Part shown: positions 27,291 through 36,672 of the stretch, in pieces
Layout: each line of letters opens with the position of its first letter
Position numbering within the stretch: the stretch's first letter is position 1
DNA from: Haloglycomyces albus DSM 45210
Lineage (GTDB): Bacteria; Actinomycetota; Actinomycetes; Mycobacteriales; Micromonosporaceae
Length of the DNA stretch: 64,000 nucleotides
Assembly (NCBI RefSeq): GCF_000527155.1
Contig: NZ_AZUQ01000001.1
Coordinates: 1,110,554 to 1,174,553 of the forward strand
Reading direction: 5' to 3'
The notes under the pieces: model-generated
Seen by the model: only the letters and a program-made list of their open reading frames with translations
Databases searched by the model: none
Told to the model about the DNA's origin: nothing
Position numbers and translations under genes: made by a program

Positions 27291-29462
27291 GTGCTACTGA
27301 TGCTGTGGCCGATCGCGGGACTCCTGGTACTCGCTTGGGCCGTCCGACCGACTGACCGCAATCCGACAATCGCCCCGCTGCGTCTAGCAATCGTGCGCGC
27401 CGCACTCATCCTGGGAACCGTCGCCGTCGTCAGCGTGGAAACCCTCTCGATATTCCACGCCCTCAACACCGCGGGAATCGTCGGCATCTGGGCACTCACC
27501 ACCATCGGAATCGTACTCGCCGCCACAGCACGCTACCGACACGACACCGAACCGCTCGCCTCCCGCACCTGGCGGCGCGTCACCGCCACCGCAGCGGCCG
27601 CCACCACCGGACAATGGGCCACCGCAGGCATCATCGCCATCATCGGCCTCAGCGTGGCCCTCCTCGTCGTCATCGGCCACCCCAACAACTTCGACAGCCA
27701 GACCTACCACCTGCCCCGCATCGAACACTGGGTACAAAACGGCACCGTCGACCCCTTCGCCACCCGCATCCACCGTCAGATCGACATCGCCCCGGGAGCC
27801 GAATACCTCCTCACCCACCTACGCCTCATCAGCGGAGGCGACTCCGCCTACCTGGGCCTCCAATTCCTCGCCGGAGCCGGATGCCTCGCCGCCGCCTCCC
27901 GACTCACCGCGCAACTGGGCGGCAATCACCTCGCCCAGCTGGCCACCGTCTTCTTCCTCGCCACGACCCCCGAAGTCATCCTGCAGGCCTCCAGCACCCA
28001 AGTCGACCTGGTCACCGCCGCCTGGGTGGCCTCCGTCGCCACCATCGCCCTCAACGACCCCCTCCCCCGCCTCGCCGCCCGATCCCACGAATCCCAACTC
28101 GACGTGGTGTACCTGGGAATGGCCGTCGGACTCACCGCCCTCACCAAAACCTCCGGCCTCATCGCCGCCGGAGTGTTCTGCCTGTGGTGGCTCCTGCGCC
28201 GCCTCCACCGCCACCACGACCACGCCCCACCATGCCTGTGCCGCCGCGACAACGAATGCACCCGGTCGACCGAACGGCGCGGTGCGACAGCGATCCGCAC
28301 ACTCGCCGCGAGCGGCGCGGTCGTGCTCATCGCCTTCACCATCGTCGGCCCCTTCCTGGGACGCATGCAATCCACCTTCGGAAATCCCCTCGGACCCGAC
28401 GTCCTCACCTCCTCGATCGGAACCGGCGCCCACGACCCACGTCTGCTCAGCGTCAACCTCCTCAAAATCGCTCACACCGCACTCGACACGCCACTGCCGC
28501 CACTCTCGGATCTCGGATCGCAGGGAGTGGAAGGCTATGCCGATGCCATAGGGGTCGACGTCAACGACCCCGCCATCACCTTCCCGGGAACGGCCTTCCC
28601 CGTCGACGCCTGGTACCCCGACCAAGACCGGGCGGCCTTCCCCATCACCGGATACGCGGCGCTCGCCGGATTCGTCTACTGTCTCGTCCGAGCACGCGCC
28701 CGATCCCGACCGCGACCGGCACCGTCACGCACCGTCTACGCGCTGGCGATCGCCCTGATCGTCCTCGGTTTCGCCGCCACCGTGGCCTGGCAGCCCTGGA
28801 TCAACCGCCTGCTGCTGTTCATCGTCGTACTGGCGGCCCCGATGGCGGGGCTGCTGGCGGCGGCTCTGGTGGAGAAGGCCGCCGCCTTGAGTTCGACACT
28901 GCGACGACTGCGCGGACAACGAGGAGGTCAACGTCATCGCGTACGGCTCCACACCGTTGCCGTCTGGGGCGTCGTCGCGACGGTGTCCGGCTTGGCGGCT
29001 CTCGCCGGAATCCTCACCACCACCTACGGCTACCCGCATCGACTCGCCGGTTCGGGTTCGGTCCTGACCGTCTCGGAAACCGAAGAGCGCTTTCTGCGGC
29101 GAGCGGCCTGGCAGGCCCCGTACGAAAGCACCGCCGAAGCCGTGGCCGTATATCTCAATACCGACGCGCCGACCGCACACGTCGGACTGGTGCAGAGTAA
29201 CGACTCCTGGGAATACCCCTGGTGGTTCCTGCTGCGCGAGGAACTCGACGACCCCGATCGGCTACGCCTCCACGCACTCCAATCCGACATTCCCGATCAC
29301 TCCCCTGCCGCCGCCGAGGACATGGACGCCATCGTGTGCGCCGAAGATCTCGTCACCTGTCGGGACCTGGTGCCTCCCGGCTGGGATTGGAAACGGCACG
29401 GCATCGTCGCCTATGCCCTGCCGGGCTCCGACGAGGACGACGGTGAGACCTCGTCGGGCTGA
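27291..29462 (+). CDS. GT-C family membrane glycosyltransferase
   Basis: A 723-residue integral membrane protein with roughly 11-13 transmembrane helices and a hydrophilic C-terminal region. The first extracytoplasmic loop contains HPNNFDSQTYHLPRIEHWVQNG, with the acidic and histidine residues expected of GT-C enzymes (GT39/ArnT-like) that use polyprenyl-phosphate sugars. GTG start at 27291. Codon use is extremely GC-rich. A Cys/Arg-rich cytoplasmic loop near 300-330 is unusual. Likely glycosylates proteins or wall polymers with the product of the divergent GT2 enzyme. Confidence 0.85.
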   Translation: MLLMLWPIAGLLVLAWAVRPTDRNPTIAPLRLAIVRAALILGTVAVVSVETLSIFHALNTAGIVGIWALTTIGIVLAATARYRHDTEPLASRTWRRVTATAAAATTGQWATAGIIAIIGLSVALLVVIGHPNNFDSQTYHLPRIEHWVQNGTVDPFATRIHRQIDIAPGAEYLLTHLRLISGGDSAYLGLQFLAGAGCLAAASRLTAQLGGNHLAQLATVFFLATTPEVILQASSTQVDLVTAAWVASVATIALNDPLPRLAARSHESQLDVVYLGMAVGLTALTKTSGLIAAGVFCLWWLLRRLHRHHDHAPPCLCRRDNECTRSTERRGATAIRTLAASGAVVLIAFTIVGPFLGRMQSTFGNPLGPDVLTSSIGTGAHDPRLLSVNLLKIAHTALDTPLPPLSDLGSQGVEGYADAIGVDVNDPAITFPGTAFPVDAWYPDQDRAAFPITGYAALAGFVYCLVRARARSRPRPAPSRTVYALAIALIVLGFAATVAWQPWINRLLLFIVVLAAPMAGLLAAALVEKAAALSSTLRRLRGQRGGQRHRVRLHTVAVWGVVATVSGLAALAGILTTTYGYPHRLAGSGSVLTVSETEERFLRRAAWQAPYESTAEAVAVYLNTDAPTAHVGLVQSNDSWEYPWWFLLREELDDPDRLRLHALQSDIPDHSPAAAEDMDAIVCAEDLVTCRDLVPPGWDWKRHGIVAYALPGSDEDDGETSSG

Positions 29463-29512
29463 GCAGACCACTCCCGTACGAGTCCGCTACAGGTCCCGGC
29501 TAAGCTGGGGGC

Positions 29513-30088
29513 GTGTTGTTGAGTGACGGAGACATTGCGGAGGCTTTGAAGGACGGACGACTCGGGCTGGAGCCGTACGAACCCGAACTGATTCAGCCGT
29601 CCAGTATCGACGTACGCCTCGATCGTCGCTTTCGGGTCTTCAACAATCAGAAGTACACCCACATCGACCCCGCCGAACGCCAAGACGACCTGACCACCGA
29701 GGTCACCGTGGAGTCCGGCGAACCGTTCGTGCTGCACCCCGGCGAGTTCGTCCTCGCCTCCACCGTCGAGGTGGTCTCGGTGTCGGACTCCTTGGCCGCA
29801 CGGCTGGAAGGGAAATCCTCTCTGGGGCGCCTCGGCCTCCTCACCCACTCGACGGCCGGATTCATCGACCCCGGCTTTTCCGGTCACGTCACCCTGGAAC
29901 TGTCGAACGTGGCGAACCTACCCATGACTCTGTGGCCCGGAATGAAGATCGGCCAGCTGTGCGTCTTCCAACTGACCACCCCGGCGCAATACCCCTACGG
30001 CTCGGGGGCGAGCGGATCGCGTTACTGGGGACAGCGGGGACCGACCCCGTCGAAATCGTGGCAGAACTGGAAAACCTGGGAGATTTGA
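29513..30088 (+). CDS. dcd: dCTP deaminase, Dcd
   Basis: A 191-residue Dcd. It begins [12 protein letters not shown] (GTG start) and carries [36 protein letters not shown] and [13 protein letters not shown], with a C-terminal [11 protein letters not shown]. The sequence is very close to the mycobacterial type, which both deaminates dCTP and hydrolyses dUTP to dUMP; the same bifunctional activity is inferred. It lies 50 bases after the GT-C gene on the same strand and probably has its own promoter. Confidence 0.96.
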   Translation: MLLSDGDIAEALKDGRLGLEPYEPELIQPSSIDVRLDRRFRVFNNQKYTHIDPAERQDDLTTEVTVESGEPFVLHPGEFVLASTVEVVSVSDSLAARLEGKSSLGRLGLLTHSTAGFIDPGFSGHVTLELSNVANLPMTLWPGMKIGQLCVFQLTTPAQYPYGSGASGSRYWGQRGPTPSKSWQNWKTWEI

Positions 30089-30211
30089 ACCGTCGGTTCC
30101 AACGGACACGGAACCGCTGAATACATACCCAGGACTCAACAAGTCGTGTAAAAGTGACGCGAATGCTCTGATTTCCGCATGACGTGGCCTTCTGTGTCTT
30201 AGTCTTCCGGT

Positions 30212-31003
30212 ATGGATATAAGCCAAAGTTTCCAGAACCTATTGGATGACGTCATCACGTTTATCCCGCGTGCCCTGGCTTTCCTGGTCATTCTGATCGT
30301 CGGCTGGTTCATTGCCCGCTGGATTGGAAAACTGGTCGGCAAAGGGCTCGCCAAGCTCAAACTCGACGTGGCGGCCAATAAATCCGGCCTGCGTCGTTTC
30401 ACCGGAAATTACGAGGTATCGCAGCTGTTGGGAATGCTGGTTTACTTCGCACTTTTCCTGGTAGTCCTGCAACTGTCGTTCGGCGTCTTTGGACCGAATC
30501 CGGTATCGACCCTGCTGAACGACCTGGTCGCCTGGCTGCCCATGCTGTTCGTGGCAATCATCATCACGGTGGTGGCCTTCGCCATCGCCAAGGCCGTCCA
30601 CGAACTCATCGCCGGAACCCTGAGCCACACCAGCTACGGACAGACCGTCGCCCGTGTGGTGCAGGCCGTCATCATCGTCGTGGGTGTCTTCGCCGCACTG
30701 GGTCAGGCGGGCATCGCCACCACCGTCACCACGCCTTTGTTGTGGACCGCTCTGGCCATCGTTGCCGGGGTCAGCATCGTCGGTATCGGCGGTGGACTCA
30801 TCCAGCCGATGAAGCAGCGTTGGGAAACGGTGCTGCGCACCGCCGAGCACACGGTGCGCAACGAGGGTGGCGCGAGTGGAGCGTCCTCCAGCACCGAGCA
30901 AATGGGGCGCGGCTACGAATCGACCCGCTACAGCAGCGGCACCAATGTGCAAAGCGAGTCCACACGCGCCGAGGAGTCGACACCTCCCGAATCGCGTTCG
31001 TAG
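30212..31003 (+). CDS. CmpX-like conserved TM-helix protein
   Basis: A 263-residue membrane protein with the conserved TM-helix repeat of CmpX/MscS-related proteins: five hydrophobic segments (about 20-38, 72-92, 108-130, 146-165 and 172-192), with the signature IPRALAFLVILIVGWFIARWIGK and a C-terminal PMKQRWE. It lacks the MscS beta domain. The last 50 residues are Ser/Thr/Glu-rich and disordered. CmpX-type proteins have been tied to envelope stress; the role here is inferred. A rho-independent terminator follows. Confidence 0.85.
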   Translation: MDISQSFQNLLDDVITFIPRALAFLVILIVGWFIARWIGKLVGKGLAKLKLDVAANKSGLRRFTGNYEVSQLLGMLVYFALFLVVLQLSFGVFGPNPVSTLLNDLVAWLPMLFVAIIITVVAFAIAKAVHELIAGTLSHTSYGQTVARVVQAVIIVVGVFAALGQAGIATTVTTPLLWTALAIVAGVSIVGIGGGLIQPMKQRWETVLRTAEHTVRNEGGASGASSSTEQMGRGYESTRYSSGTNVQSESTRAEESTPPESRS

Positions 31004-31039
31004 CACTCGGACCGTCACAACGATAATTCACCTTCCACC

Positions 31040-31071
31040 GAGGGGGCCGGCAGCGACCGGCCTCCTCTTTT
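31040..31071 (+). terminator. rho-independent terminator
   Basis: GAGGGGGCCGG (31040-31050) pairs with CCGGCCTCCTC (31057-31067) with one mismatch and a six-base loop, followed by TTTT. It ends the CmpX-like transcript. Confidence 0.8.
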
Positions 31072-31233
31072 GTCGCCGTGACGCCCCCGTTTTCCACCTT
31101 TTCGGGGACATTCCGCGTGTCTGCCCCTCTTAGCGGCCCTCAATGTTCTACTTTGACTCTCATCGGACATGTTTCCCCCGCCGATTCACATTTCGGATGA
31201 CATTTCCACGCCATCGACAGAAAAGAGCCATTC

Positions 31234-31494
31234 ATGCATTCGACCTTGGACACCGACACGGCGACTCCGGCACCCGCGACCGACGACCTTCCGCCCGTCT
31301 ACGGAACCGACGAATGGAACGAACTGGACGAGCACGTGCCGTCCCAATATCACAGTCTTCTGGTCCTCAACCCCGCCGAACAGCTGGTCGAGCTGGGCGG
31401 CCTCATACGCGAGGGCGCGCGCCCGGCCAACACCTCCGCTCCGCACCAGGTGGGAGTCGAAACGCGATCCGAGCTCATCACCATGTTGGTGTGA
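31234..31494 (+). CDS. small hypothetical protein
   Basis: An 86-residue acidic protein (MHSTLDTDTATPAPATDDLP) with a disordered first third and a short conserved-looking core QYHSLLVLNPAEQLVELGGLIREG. ATG start after an AAAAGAG stretch. No signal peptide, membrane segment or known motif. Two other frames are open over the same bases, but codon bias and the acidic composition favour this one. Function unknown. Confidence 0.5.
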   Translation: MHSTLDTDTATPAPATDDLPPVYGTDEWNELDEHVPSQYHSLLVLNPAEQLVELGGLIREGARPANTSAPHQVGVETRSELITMLV

Positions 31495-31562
31495 CGGATT
31501 CGGAAGCGCCGGCCCGACAGTGCGCTAGGAATTCGTCACCGACGGACTGCTAGTGTCGTTGA

Positions 31563-32444
31563 GTGGACGGATTTGACTCATTCGACGGTGACCCGCCGGA
31601 AGACCAGCCGGTTCTCGCACCCATGCATCCCGCCTGGGTCCGCTGGCTTCCTTGCAGCATCGAATTGTTCCGGGTAGTGCCACATTTGGATCCATTCCCC
31701 ATTTCCTGGTGGGACACGGTCCAGTCCCTCGACGACGTGGAAAAGCAAAACGACCCCACCGAACTGTGGTCACAACCCGTCTGGTGCGATCCCGGCGACA
31801 TCGAGGAATGGATTTCCACCAGTCAGCGCGACTTCGCACACCTCAATCCCACTATCGTCGAACAACAGGTCCGCGACGCCTACGACCATTCGATGGAACA
31901 GCGTTCCGAACGTATCCGCAGACTGAGCGATATGTGCGCCCGGATGGAGGTCCCCGTCCCGCACACTCGCCGCGACCTGCTGGAATTTCTCATCGTCATC
32001 GGACTGTACCGACGAGTGGAGGGCCCGGAAGGGGAATCCTGGGTGATTCCCCAGCTGTATCTCAACCCACTCGACATCTTGGCGCTGACCGGAATTGAAG
32101 CCATGGACGAAAGCGTCGAACAGCGCGCCGACTACCAGGAACTGACCGTCATCGCCCTCCGCAAACTGGGCCACATCGAATTCGAACAAGACGACAACGG
32201 CGAGTTTCAACTCCCGAACGAATCCGAGCAGATCACCACCTCCATCGACGACGTCTCCGCACACGCCGAGGTTCCCGAACCCGTCGTCCGGGGCGCGCTG
32301 CTGGAGTTGGCCGAAGGCGGTCGCATCAAGACCGACGTCGACCTCTACCGCATCCCGTTCCCCACCGAATTCGACCTCACCGTCTCCTCCGACCTGCTCC
32401 TCGACTACCCGAACGACTGGTTGGCACCGCCGGAACACCGCTAG
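31563..32444 (+). CDS. hypothetical protein with winged-helix-like segments
   Basis: A 293-residue acidic, soluble protein from a GTG start. It shows aromatic-rich N-terminal residues (HPAWVRWLPCSIELFRVV), an internal helical part (CARMEVPVPHTRRDLLEFLIVIGLYRR) that looks like a winged helix, and a second similar unit near 230-270. It may be a conserved actinobacterial protein of unknown function; I cannot name the family with certainty. It precedes the lone pstB gene but is separated from it by a likely PHO box, so they need not be co-transcribed. Confidence 0.65.
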   Translation: MDGFDSFDGDPPEDQPVLAPMHPAWVRWLPCSIELFRVVPHLDPFPISWWDTVQSLDDVEKQNDPTELWSQPVWCDPGDIEEWISTSQRDFAHLNPTIVEQQVRDAYDHSMEQRSERIRRLSDMCARMEVPVPHTRRDLLEFLIVIGLYRRVEGPEGESWVIPQLYLNPLDILALTGIEAMDESVEQRADYQELTVIALRKLGHIEFEQDDNGEFQLPNESEQITTSIDDVSAHAEVPEPVVRGALLELAEGGRIKTDVDLYRIPFPTEFDLTVSSDLLLDYPNDWLAPPEHR

Positions 32445-32475
32445 CCTCTAGACGCCCGACGACGTCACAAGAATT

Positions 32476-32508
32476 GTTCATTTTGCGTTTACTTCAATGA
32501 TCGTTACC
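32476..32508 (+). promoter_or_regulatory. putative PHO box upstream of pstB
   Basis: Two adjacent 11-base direct repeats, GTTCATTTTGC (32476-32486) and GTTTACTTCAA (32487-32497), with a looser third unit ending GTTACC (32498-32508). Spacing and the GTTCA/GTTTA starts fit the direct-repeat PHO boxes bound by PhoP in Streptomyces. The site lies about 70-100 bases before the pstB start. Confidence 0.6.
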
Positions 32509-32574
32509 GGCCACCTACAGCGGTTGCAATGAACCTGGAACGGCAGGAGATTCATTCGAAGTTTGGAGTCGCAC

Positions 32575-33429
32575 GTGAACACCTCATCGGCCACGGGCCA
32601 CAGGGTGATGCAACAGCCCACCACCGCCGCACCGGCCACCTCCCCGGTCAGCACACACACCATCGCGGAACTGGCGAACGTCGGCGTCCACTACGGCGAT
32701 GTACACGCCGTGCGCGGAGTCGACATCCCCATCGCACAAAACCGCATCACCGCCATGATCGGCCCGTCCGGTTGCGGTAAATCCACCGTCCTGCGCGCCA
32801 TCAACCGCATGAACGACCTCATTCCCGGAGCCCGGGTCACCGGTACGGTCACTTTCGACGGTCAAGACATCTACGGACCCAACGTCGACCCCATCGCGGT
32901 ACGCCGCCACATCGGAATGGTGTTCCAGAAGGCCAACCCCTTCCCGAAATCCATCTTCGACAACGTGGCCTACGGACTGCGGGTCAACAAAATGACCGAC
33001 AATCTCAACGAACGCGTCGAGAAGGCCCTGCGCGGCGCGGCCCTGTGGGACGAGGTAAAAGACAACCTCAAAAAGAGCGCCCTGGCTCTGTCCGGGGGAC
33101 AACAGCAGCGACTCTGCATCGCCCGCGCCATCGCGGTCGAGCCCGAGGTTCTCCTCATGGACGAACCCTGCTCCGCGCTCGACCCCATCGCCACGGCCAA
33201 AATCGAAGAGCTCATGAACGAACTGGTCAATGACTACACCATCGTCATCGTCACCCACAACATGCAGCAGGCCGCCCGCGTGTCCAACTCCACCGCCTTC
33301 TTCAGCGCCGAAATCGACGACGCCAACCAGCGCTTCGGCCACCTCGTGGAATTCAGCGAGACCAATAAACTCTTCTCCAACCCGTCCGACCCCCGCACCG
33401 CCGACTACATCTCCGGCCGCTTCGGCTAA
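32575..33429 (+). CDS. pstB: phosphate ABC transporter ATPase PstB
   Basis: About 284 residues from the GTG at 32575, chosen because TTGGAG sits six bases upstream; a TTG at 32563 is the alternative. PstB hallmarks: Walker [10 protein letters not shown], phosphate-type [20 protein letters not shown], signature LSGGQQQR, Walker [13 protein letters not shown] and the switch His in [11 protein letters not shown]. It energises high-affinity phosphate uptake with PstS, PstC and PstA. None of those is adjacent, which is unusual; a PHO-box-like site and a private terminator suggest it is expressed on its own under phosphate limitation. Confidence 0.95.
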   Translation: MNTSSATGHRVMQQPTTAAPATSPVSTHTIAELANVGVHYGDVHAVRGVDIPIAQNRITAMIGPSGCGKSTVLRAINRMNDLIPGARVTGTVTFDGQDIYGPNVDPIAVRRHIGMVFQKANPFPKSIFDNVAYGLRVNKMTDNLNERVEKALRGAALWDEVKDNLKKSALALSGGQQQRLCIARAIAVEPEVLLMDEPCSALDPIATAKIEELMNELVNDYTIVIVTHNMQQAARVSNSTAFFSAEIDDANQRFGHLVEFSETNKLFSNPSDPRTADYISGRFG

Positions 33430-33448
33430 CGACCACGTCGACTCCAAA

Positions 33449-33491
33449 CACTGAGGGCCCGCGTCACTCCTCCCGACGCGGGCCCTCAGTG
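33449..33491. terminator. bidirectional terminator between pstB and aldehyde dehydrogenase
   Basis: Perfect 17-bp inverted repeat (33449-33465 with 33475-33491) and a nine-base loop, located between two convergent genes. Confidence 0.85.
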
Positions 33492-33496
33492 CGTTC

Positions 33497-34951
33497 TCAG
33501 AAAACATCCGGCATGACCAGCACACGTTCGCTGGTGTAATCCTCAATCGCACTGCGTACGCCTTCACGCCCCACCCCGGAATTCTTCATTCCGCCGTACG
33601 GCATCTGATCGGCGCGGAACGACGGCACGTCCCCGACGATCACCCCGCCGACCTCCAGATCCCGATGCGCTCGCATGGCGGTGGCGATGTTGTCGGTAAA
33701 CACCCCGGCCTGCAGACCGAACTTGGAATCGTTGACCGCCGCCAGACCTTCAGTCAGGTTCGCAACCTCTTCCAGGATCAACACCGGTCCGAAAACCTCG
33801 TCACCCACCACCCTCGTTTCACGTGGAACATGGGTCAACACCGTGGGAGCCAGCTCCGCACCTGCCGGCTCATCTCCACCGATGAGGCACTCGGCACCCG
33901 CGGCGATCGCCTCCTGAACCCATTCGTGCACCCGATGCGCCGAACGCACGTCGATCAAGGGACCGACCTGGGTCGTGGGGTCGAACGGGTCACCGGTACG
34001 CAACGCCTTGACGGCGGTGACGAGTTTCTTCTTGACCTCTTCGAAGATCGGGGACTCCACGAACACTCGCTGAACCGAAATGCACGACTGTCCGGCCTGG
34101 TAGTTGCCGAAGGTCGCAATGCGTTCCACCGCCCAGTCGAGTTGGGAGTAGTCGGCGCACACCAATGCGGCCGCATTCCCGCCCAGCTCCAACGTCACGT
34201 GCTTGTCGGGTACGGCGTGTTGAATTTCGTGCCCGACGGGTACCGAACCGGTGAACGAGACCAATGGGAGTCGTGCGTCCGCGACCATACGTTTGGTCAG
34301 TTCCACCGAAGCGGGCAACACCGAAAAGGCCTCATGGGGCAGCTTCGTCTCGGAGAAAAACGACGCCAATTGCAGGGCCGCCAGTGGAGTGGACGGGGCC
34401 GGCTTGACGACGATGGGGCAGCCGGCCGCCAATGCCGGGGCGACCTTGTGGGCGACCAGATTGAGGGGAAAGTTGAACGGGGTGATTCCCAGGACCGGGC
34501 CACGGGGGAAACGCCGGGTATACGCGAGTCGCCCCAGGCCTGAGGCGTCGGTATCCAGACGTTGCACTTCCCCGGACATACGACGGACCTCTTCCGCCGC
34601 CCAGCGAAACGTGGACGCCGCTCGCGCAACTTCGATGCGAGACCACAGAATCGGTTTCCCCGATTCGGCACTGATCAGTTCAGCAAGCGTTTCGGCCTCT
34701 TCCTCAATGCGTCGACGCATGTACTCGAGCGCCGCGGCACGATCGTAAGCCGAGGTCGCGGCGAATTCCGGGGCGATCGAGTGGGCGGCACGTATCGCCG
34801 TTTCCACCTGCCCTTGGGTAGCCCAGGAGGTCGCTCCCACCGGAGCGTCGTTCCACGGATGGGTTACCAGGAACTCGTCCTCACCGTGCTGCGGACGACC
34901 TCCCACCCAAATTGGCGAGACTGGACGTTGACGTAGAGACATAGTCTTCAC
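33497..34951 (-). CDS. NAD(P)-dependent aldehyde dehydrogenase
   Basis: A 484-residue ALDH-superfamily enzyme that oxidises an aldehyde to an acid. Cofactor region: ITPFNFPLNL and VVKPAPSTPL; active-site Glu255 in LELGGNAA and nucleophile Cys290 in GQSCISVQR. The C-terminal PSFRADQMPYGGMKNSGVGREG is typical of the lactaldehyde / phosphonoacetaldehyde / non-phosphorylating GAPDH branch; the substrate is not certain. Start is either the GTG at 34951 or ATG at 34942. It forms a single-gene unit. Confidence 0.9.
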   Translation of the reverse strand: MKTMSLRQRPVSPIWVGGRPQHGEDEFLVTHPWNDAPVGATSWATQGQVETAIRAAHSIAPEFAATSAYDRAAALEYMRRRIEEEAETLAELISAESGKPILWSRIEVARAASTFRWAAEEVRRMSGEVQRLDTDASGLGRLAYTRRFPRGPVLGITPFNFPLNLVAHKVAPALAAGCPIVVKPAPSTPLAALQLASFFSETKLPHEAFSVLPASVELTKRMVADARLPLVSFTGSVPVGHEIQHAVPDKHVTLELGGNAAALVCADYSQLDWAVERIATFGNYQAGQSCISVQRVFVESPIFEEVKKKLVTAVKALRTGDPFDPTTQVGPLIDVRSAHRVHEWVQEAIAAGAECLIGGDEPAGAELAPTVLTHVPRETRVVGDEVFGPVLILEEVANLTEGLAAVNDSKFGLQAGVFTDNIATAMRAHRDLEVGGVIVGDVPSFRADQMPYGGMKNSGVGREGVRSAIEDYTSERVLVMPDVF

Positions 34952-35153
34952 TGTACGGCTTCAATGTTTTGCGTCGCACGGTTATAGACGGGCGAAACCG
35001 GGGTACCGCTCGCCTCTTTCCAATACGGCGAGAAATCGGGCGATTCAGACGAAACGCCTCGTTCAGGGGGATGTCGCGCTTGCTCTTTCGGTGGTCACCA
35101 CCTCGACGAACCCTCCCTACACGATGTGGCGCGGGCAAGGCATCATAGAAAGC

Positions 35154-35816
35154 ATGAGTGAACAACAAGCAGGAGCGGGCTACCCCCAGCAGCCCGCACA
35201 ATCGGGATACCCCGGTCAGCCCTATTCCGCCCCGCAGCAGGCTGGATACCCGACGCAGCAAGCGCCGTATCCGTACCAGGCTCAGGGGCCAAACGCCTTC
35301 GACAAGCTGGGTGTACCCATGCTGCCGGCCATTTTGGCTCTCTCAGCATTCGGTGCTCTCATTCTGACCGGTCTGTTGGCCGGAACCAGCGACGACATCT
35401 CCACGCCGTACGGATTCCTCGGTACCGGCATCGGCGGCGTACTGTCGGGATCGCTCTTCACCCTGATCATTCTGGTCGGACTGGCTCTCTTCACGCCGAA
35501 GAAGTACCTTCGTCTGTGGCAGTTCCTCTCGGTCGCGATCGCGGCGCTGTTCTTGGGCCGCTTCCTCTTCAACCTGATCACGGACAAGCCGGAAATGGAC
35601 GCCTCGTTCTACCTGAGCGCCTTCCTGCTTCTGATTTCCTACGGCCTCCTGGCCACCGCTGCCATCCTCGTTCCCAGCGATGAGCAGAAGGCCAATGCCG
35701 CTCCCGGCGTTCCGCAGGGTGGCATGCAGCAGGCTCAGGCCGCACAGCAGCAGATGGGTCAGCCGATGCAGCAGCAACAGCAGCAGTGGCAGCAACAGCA
35801 ACCGCCGCAGCAGTAA
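35154..35816 (+). CDS. Gln/Pro-rich four-helix membrane protein
   Basis: A 220-residue protein with a Tyr/Pro/Gln-rich N-terminus (GYPQQPAQSGYPGQPYSA), four transmembrane helices (about 53-76, 94-116, 124-145 and 157-178), and a Gln-rich C-terminus of mixed MQQ/WQQ repeats. Such low-complexity tails on both sides of a membrane domain are common in actinobacterial proteins of unknown function. The ATG at 35154 (MSEQQAG) is preferred over upstream starts. A 32-bp tandem array starts about 15 bases after its stop. Confidence 0.75.
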   Translation: MSEQQAGAGYPQQPAQSGYPGQPYSAPQQAGYPTQQAPYPYQAQGPNAFDKLGVPMLPAILALSAFGALILTGLLAGTSDDISTPYGFLGTGIGGVLSGSLFTLIILVGLALFTPKKYLRLWQFLSVAIAALFLGRFLFNLITDKPEMDASFYLSAFLLLISYGLLATAAILVPSDEQKANAAPGVPQGGMQQAQAAQQQMGQPMQQQQQQWQQQQPPQQ

Positions 35817-35833
35817 CGGCGACGGTTCGCTTG

Positions 35834-35971
35834 TTGGACGAGTAAGTCCGGAATGGCTCGCCGTGCTGGACGGGTAGACCGGAAAAACTCGCCGTGTTAG
35901 ACGGCGGAAACCGGAAAAACTCGCCGTGTTAGACGGCGGAAACCGGAAAAACTCGCCGTGTTAGACGGCTC
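35834..35971 (+). repeat. 31-32 bp tandem repeat array, copy 1
   Basis: Four units carrying CTCGCCGTG at 35857, 35888, 35920 and 35952 (spacing 31, 32, 32). The last three units are essentially identical; the first is diverged, and a partial fifth lies before it. The reverse complement is the same unit as in the array at 48.2 kb, with the diverged copies at the same end of the array. Lies between a plus-strand and a minus-strand gene end. Confidence 0.92.
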
Positions 35972-36003
35972 GAGCCTTCCGGAATTTCTGAATAGGGTGC
36001 GTT

Positions 36004-36031
36004 TCGGACAGGCCGTCGTCGGCCTGTCCGA
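36004..36031 (+). terminator. hairpin after tandem array
   Basis: Twelve-bp perfect stem TCGGACAGGCCG (36004-36015) / CGGCCTGTCCGA (36020-36031) with a four-base loop. No T-run follows; it probably limits transcription from the Gln/Pro-rich membrane protein gene. Confidence 0.55.
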
Positions 36032-36110
36032 ATGCTTGCGCGGAGTGGGGCACCGCCAGCGGACAGCGATTCCACGGTCCACTCTGGCAAAGCGCAGGTA
36101 AAATCTGCTT

Positions 36111-36145
36111 AAAAAAGGTGGTTGGAGTGCCTACTCCAACCACCT
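36111..36145 (-). terminator. terminator of the DUF3073 gene
   Basis: AGGTGGTTGGAGT (36116-36128) pairs perfectly with ACTCCAACCACCT (36133-36145) over a four-base loop; on the minus strand a run of six T follows. A textbook rho-independent terminator for leftward transcription. The stretch 36146-36426 between it and the DUF3073 stop holds nothing else I can identify. Confidence 0.88.
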
Positions 36146-36426
36146 GAAATTCTTTGGTGAATCATTATTGCATTATCGGTTGAGCCGGTCAGTGCAGTTC
36201 CGCAAAGTCACGAGGCGAACAGTCCGCCGATATGAACCGTCTACATTCGCATCCGTTGGTCCATCTCGTAACCCGCGTACCCAACCGTTACCGTTCGAGC
36301 GCGCGACACACCGGAATAATAGAGGTGTACCCGTACACGGATACCGTCGGCGCGAGTAATCGGGTCGCTGCGCAACCTTAGGCTTCCACAGGCGTGCGGA
36401 TGTCAACTTTTACGAACGCAGAGTGG

Positions 36427-36672
36427 TCAGTCTGGTGAACTTAAAGATTTCCGCCCTGGCGGGAGCCATTCTTCTTCACGGAGATCGTCGTCTTCTTCTA
36501 CGTTGTACCGCTCGGCGTAGATGGCATACGGGTCTTCTTCCCGCTGCTCATCGTCCTGCTTACCGCGACCACTGAGTTCACGCTCGAGTGCGCGCAGATC
36601 AGTGTTCGGTGAGTGGTACTTCAGCTTACGGGCAACTTTTGTCTGCTTAGCCTTAGCTCGGCCGCGCCCCAT
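36427..36672 (-). CDS. DUF3073 family protein
   Basis: An 81-residue protein with the DUF3073 signature: MGRGRAKAKQTKVARKLKYH at the start, SPNTDLRALERELSG, then an acidic second half (YAIYAERYNVEEDDDLREEE). The family is restricted to actinobacteria and has no known function. In Streptomyces it lies between purM and valine dehydrogenase near bldC; here it again neighbours vdh on the same strand, while purM is not seen. Closed by a strong terminator. Confidence 0.93.
   Translation of the reverse strand: MGRGRAKAKQTKVARKLKYHSPNTDLRALERELSGRGKQDDEQREEDPYAIYAERYNVEEDDDLREEEWLPPGRKSLSSPD

Noticed and set aside
35834-35971. Possible CRISPR array (also 48231-48387)
   Set aside because: Units of 31-32 bases are directly adjacent with no variable spacers, and no cas genes are in the window.
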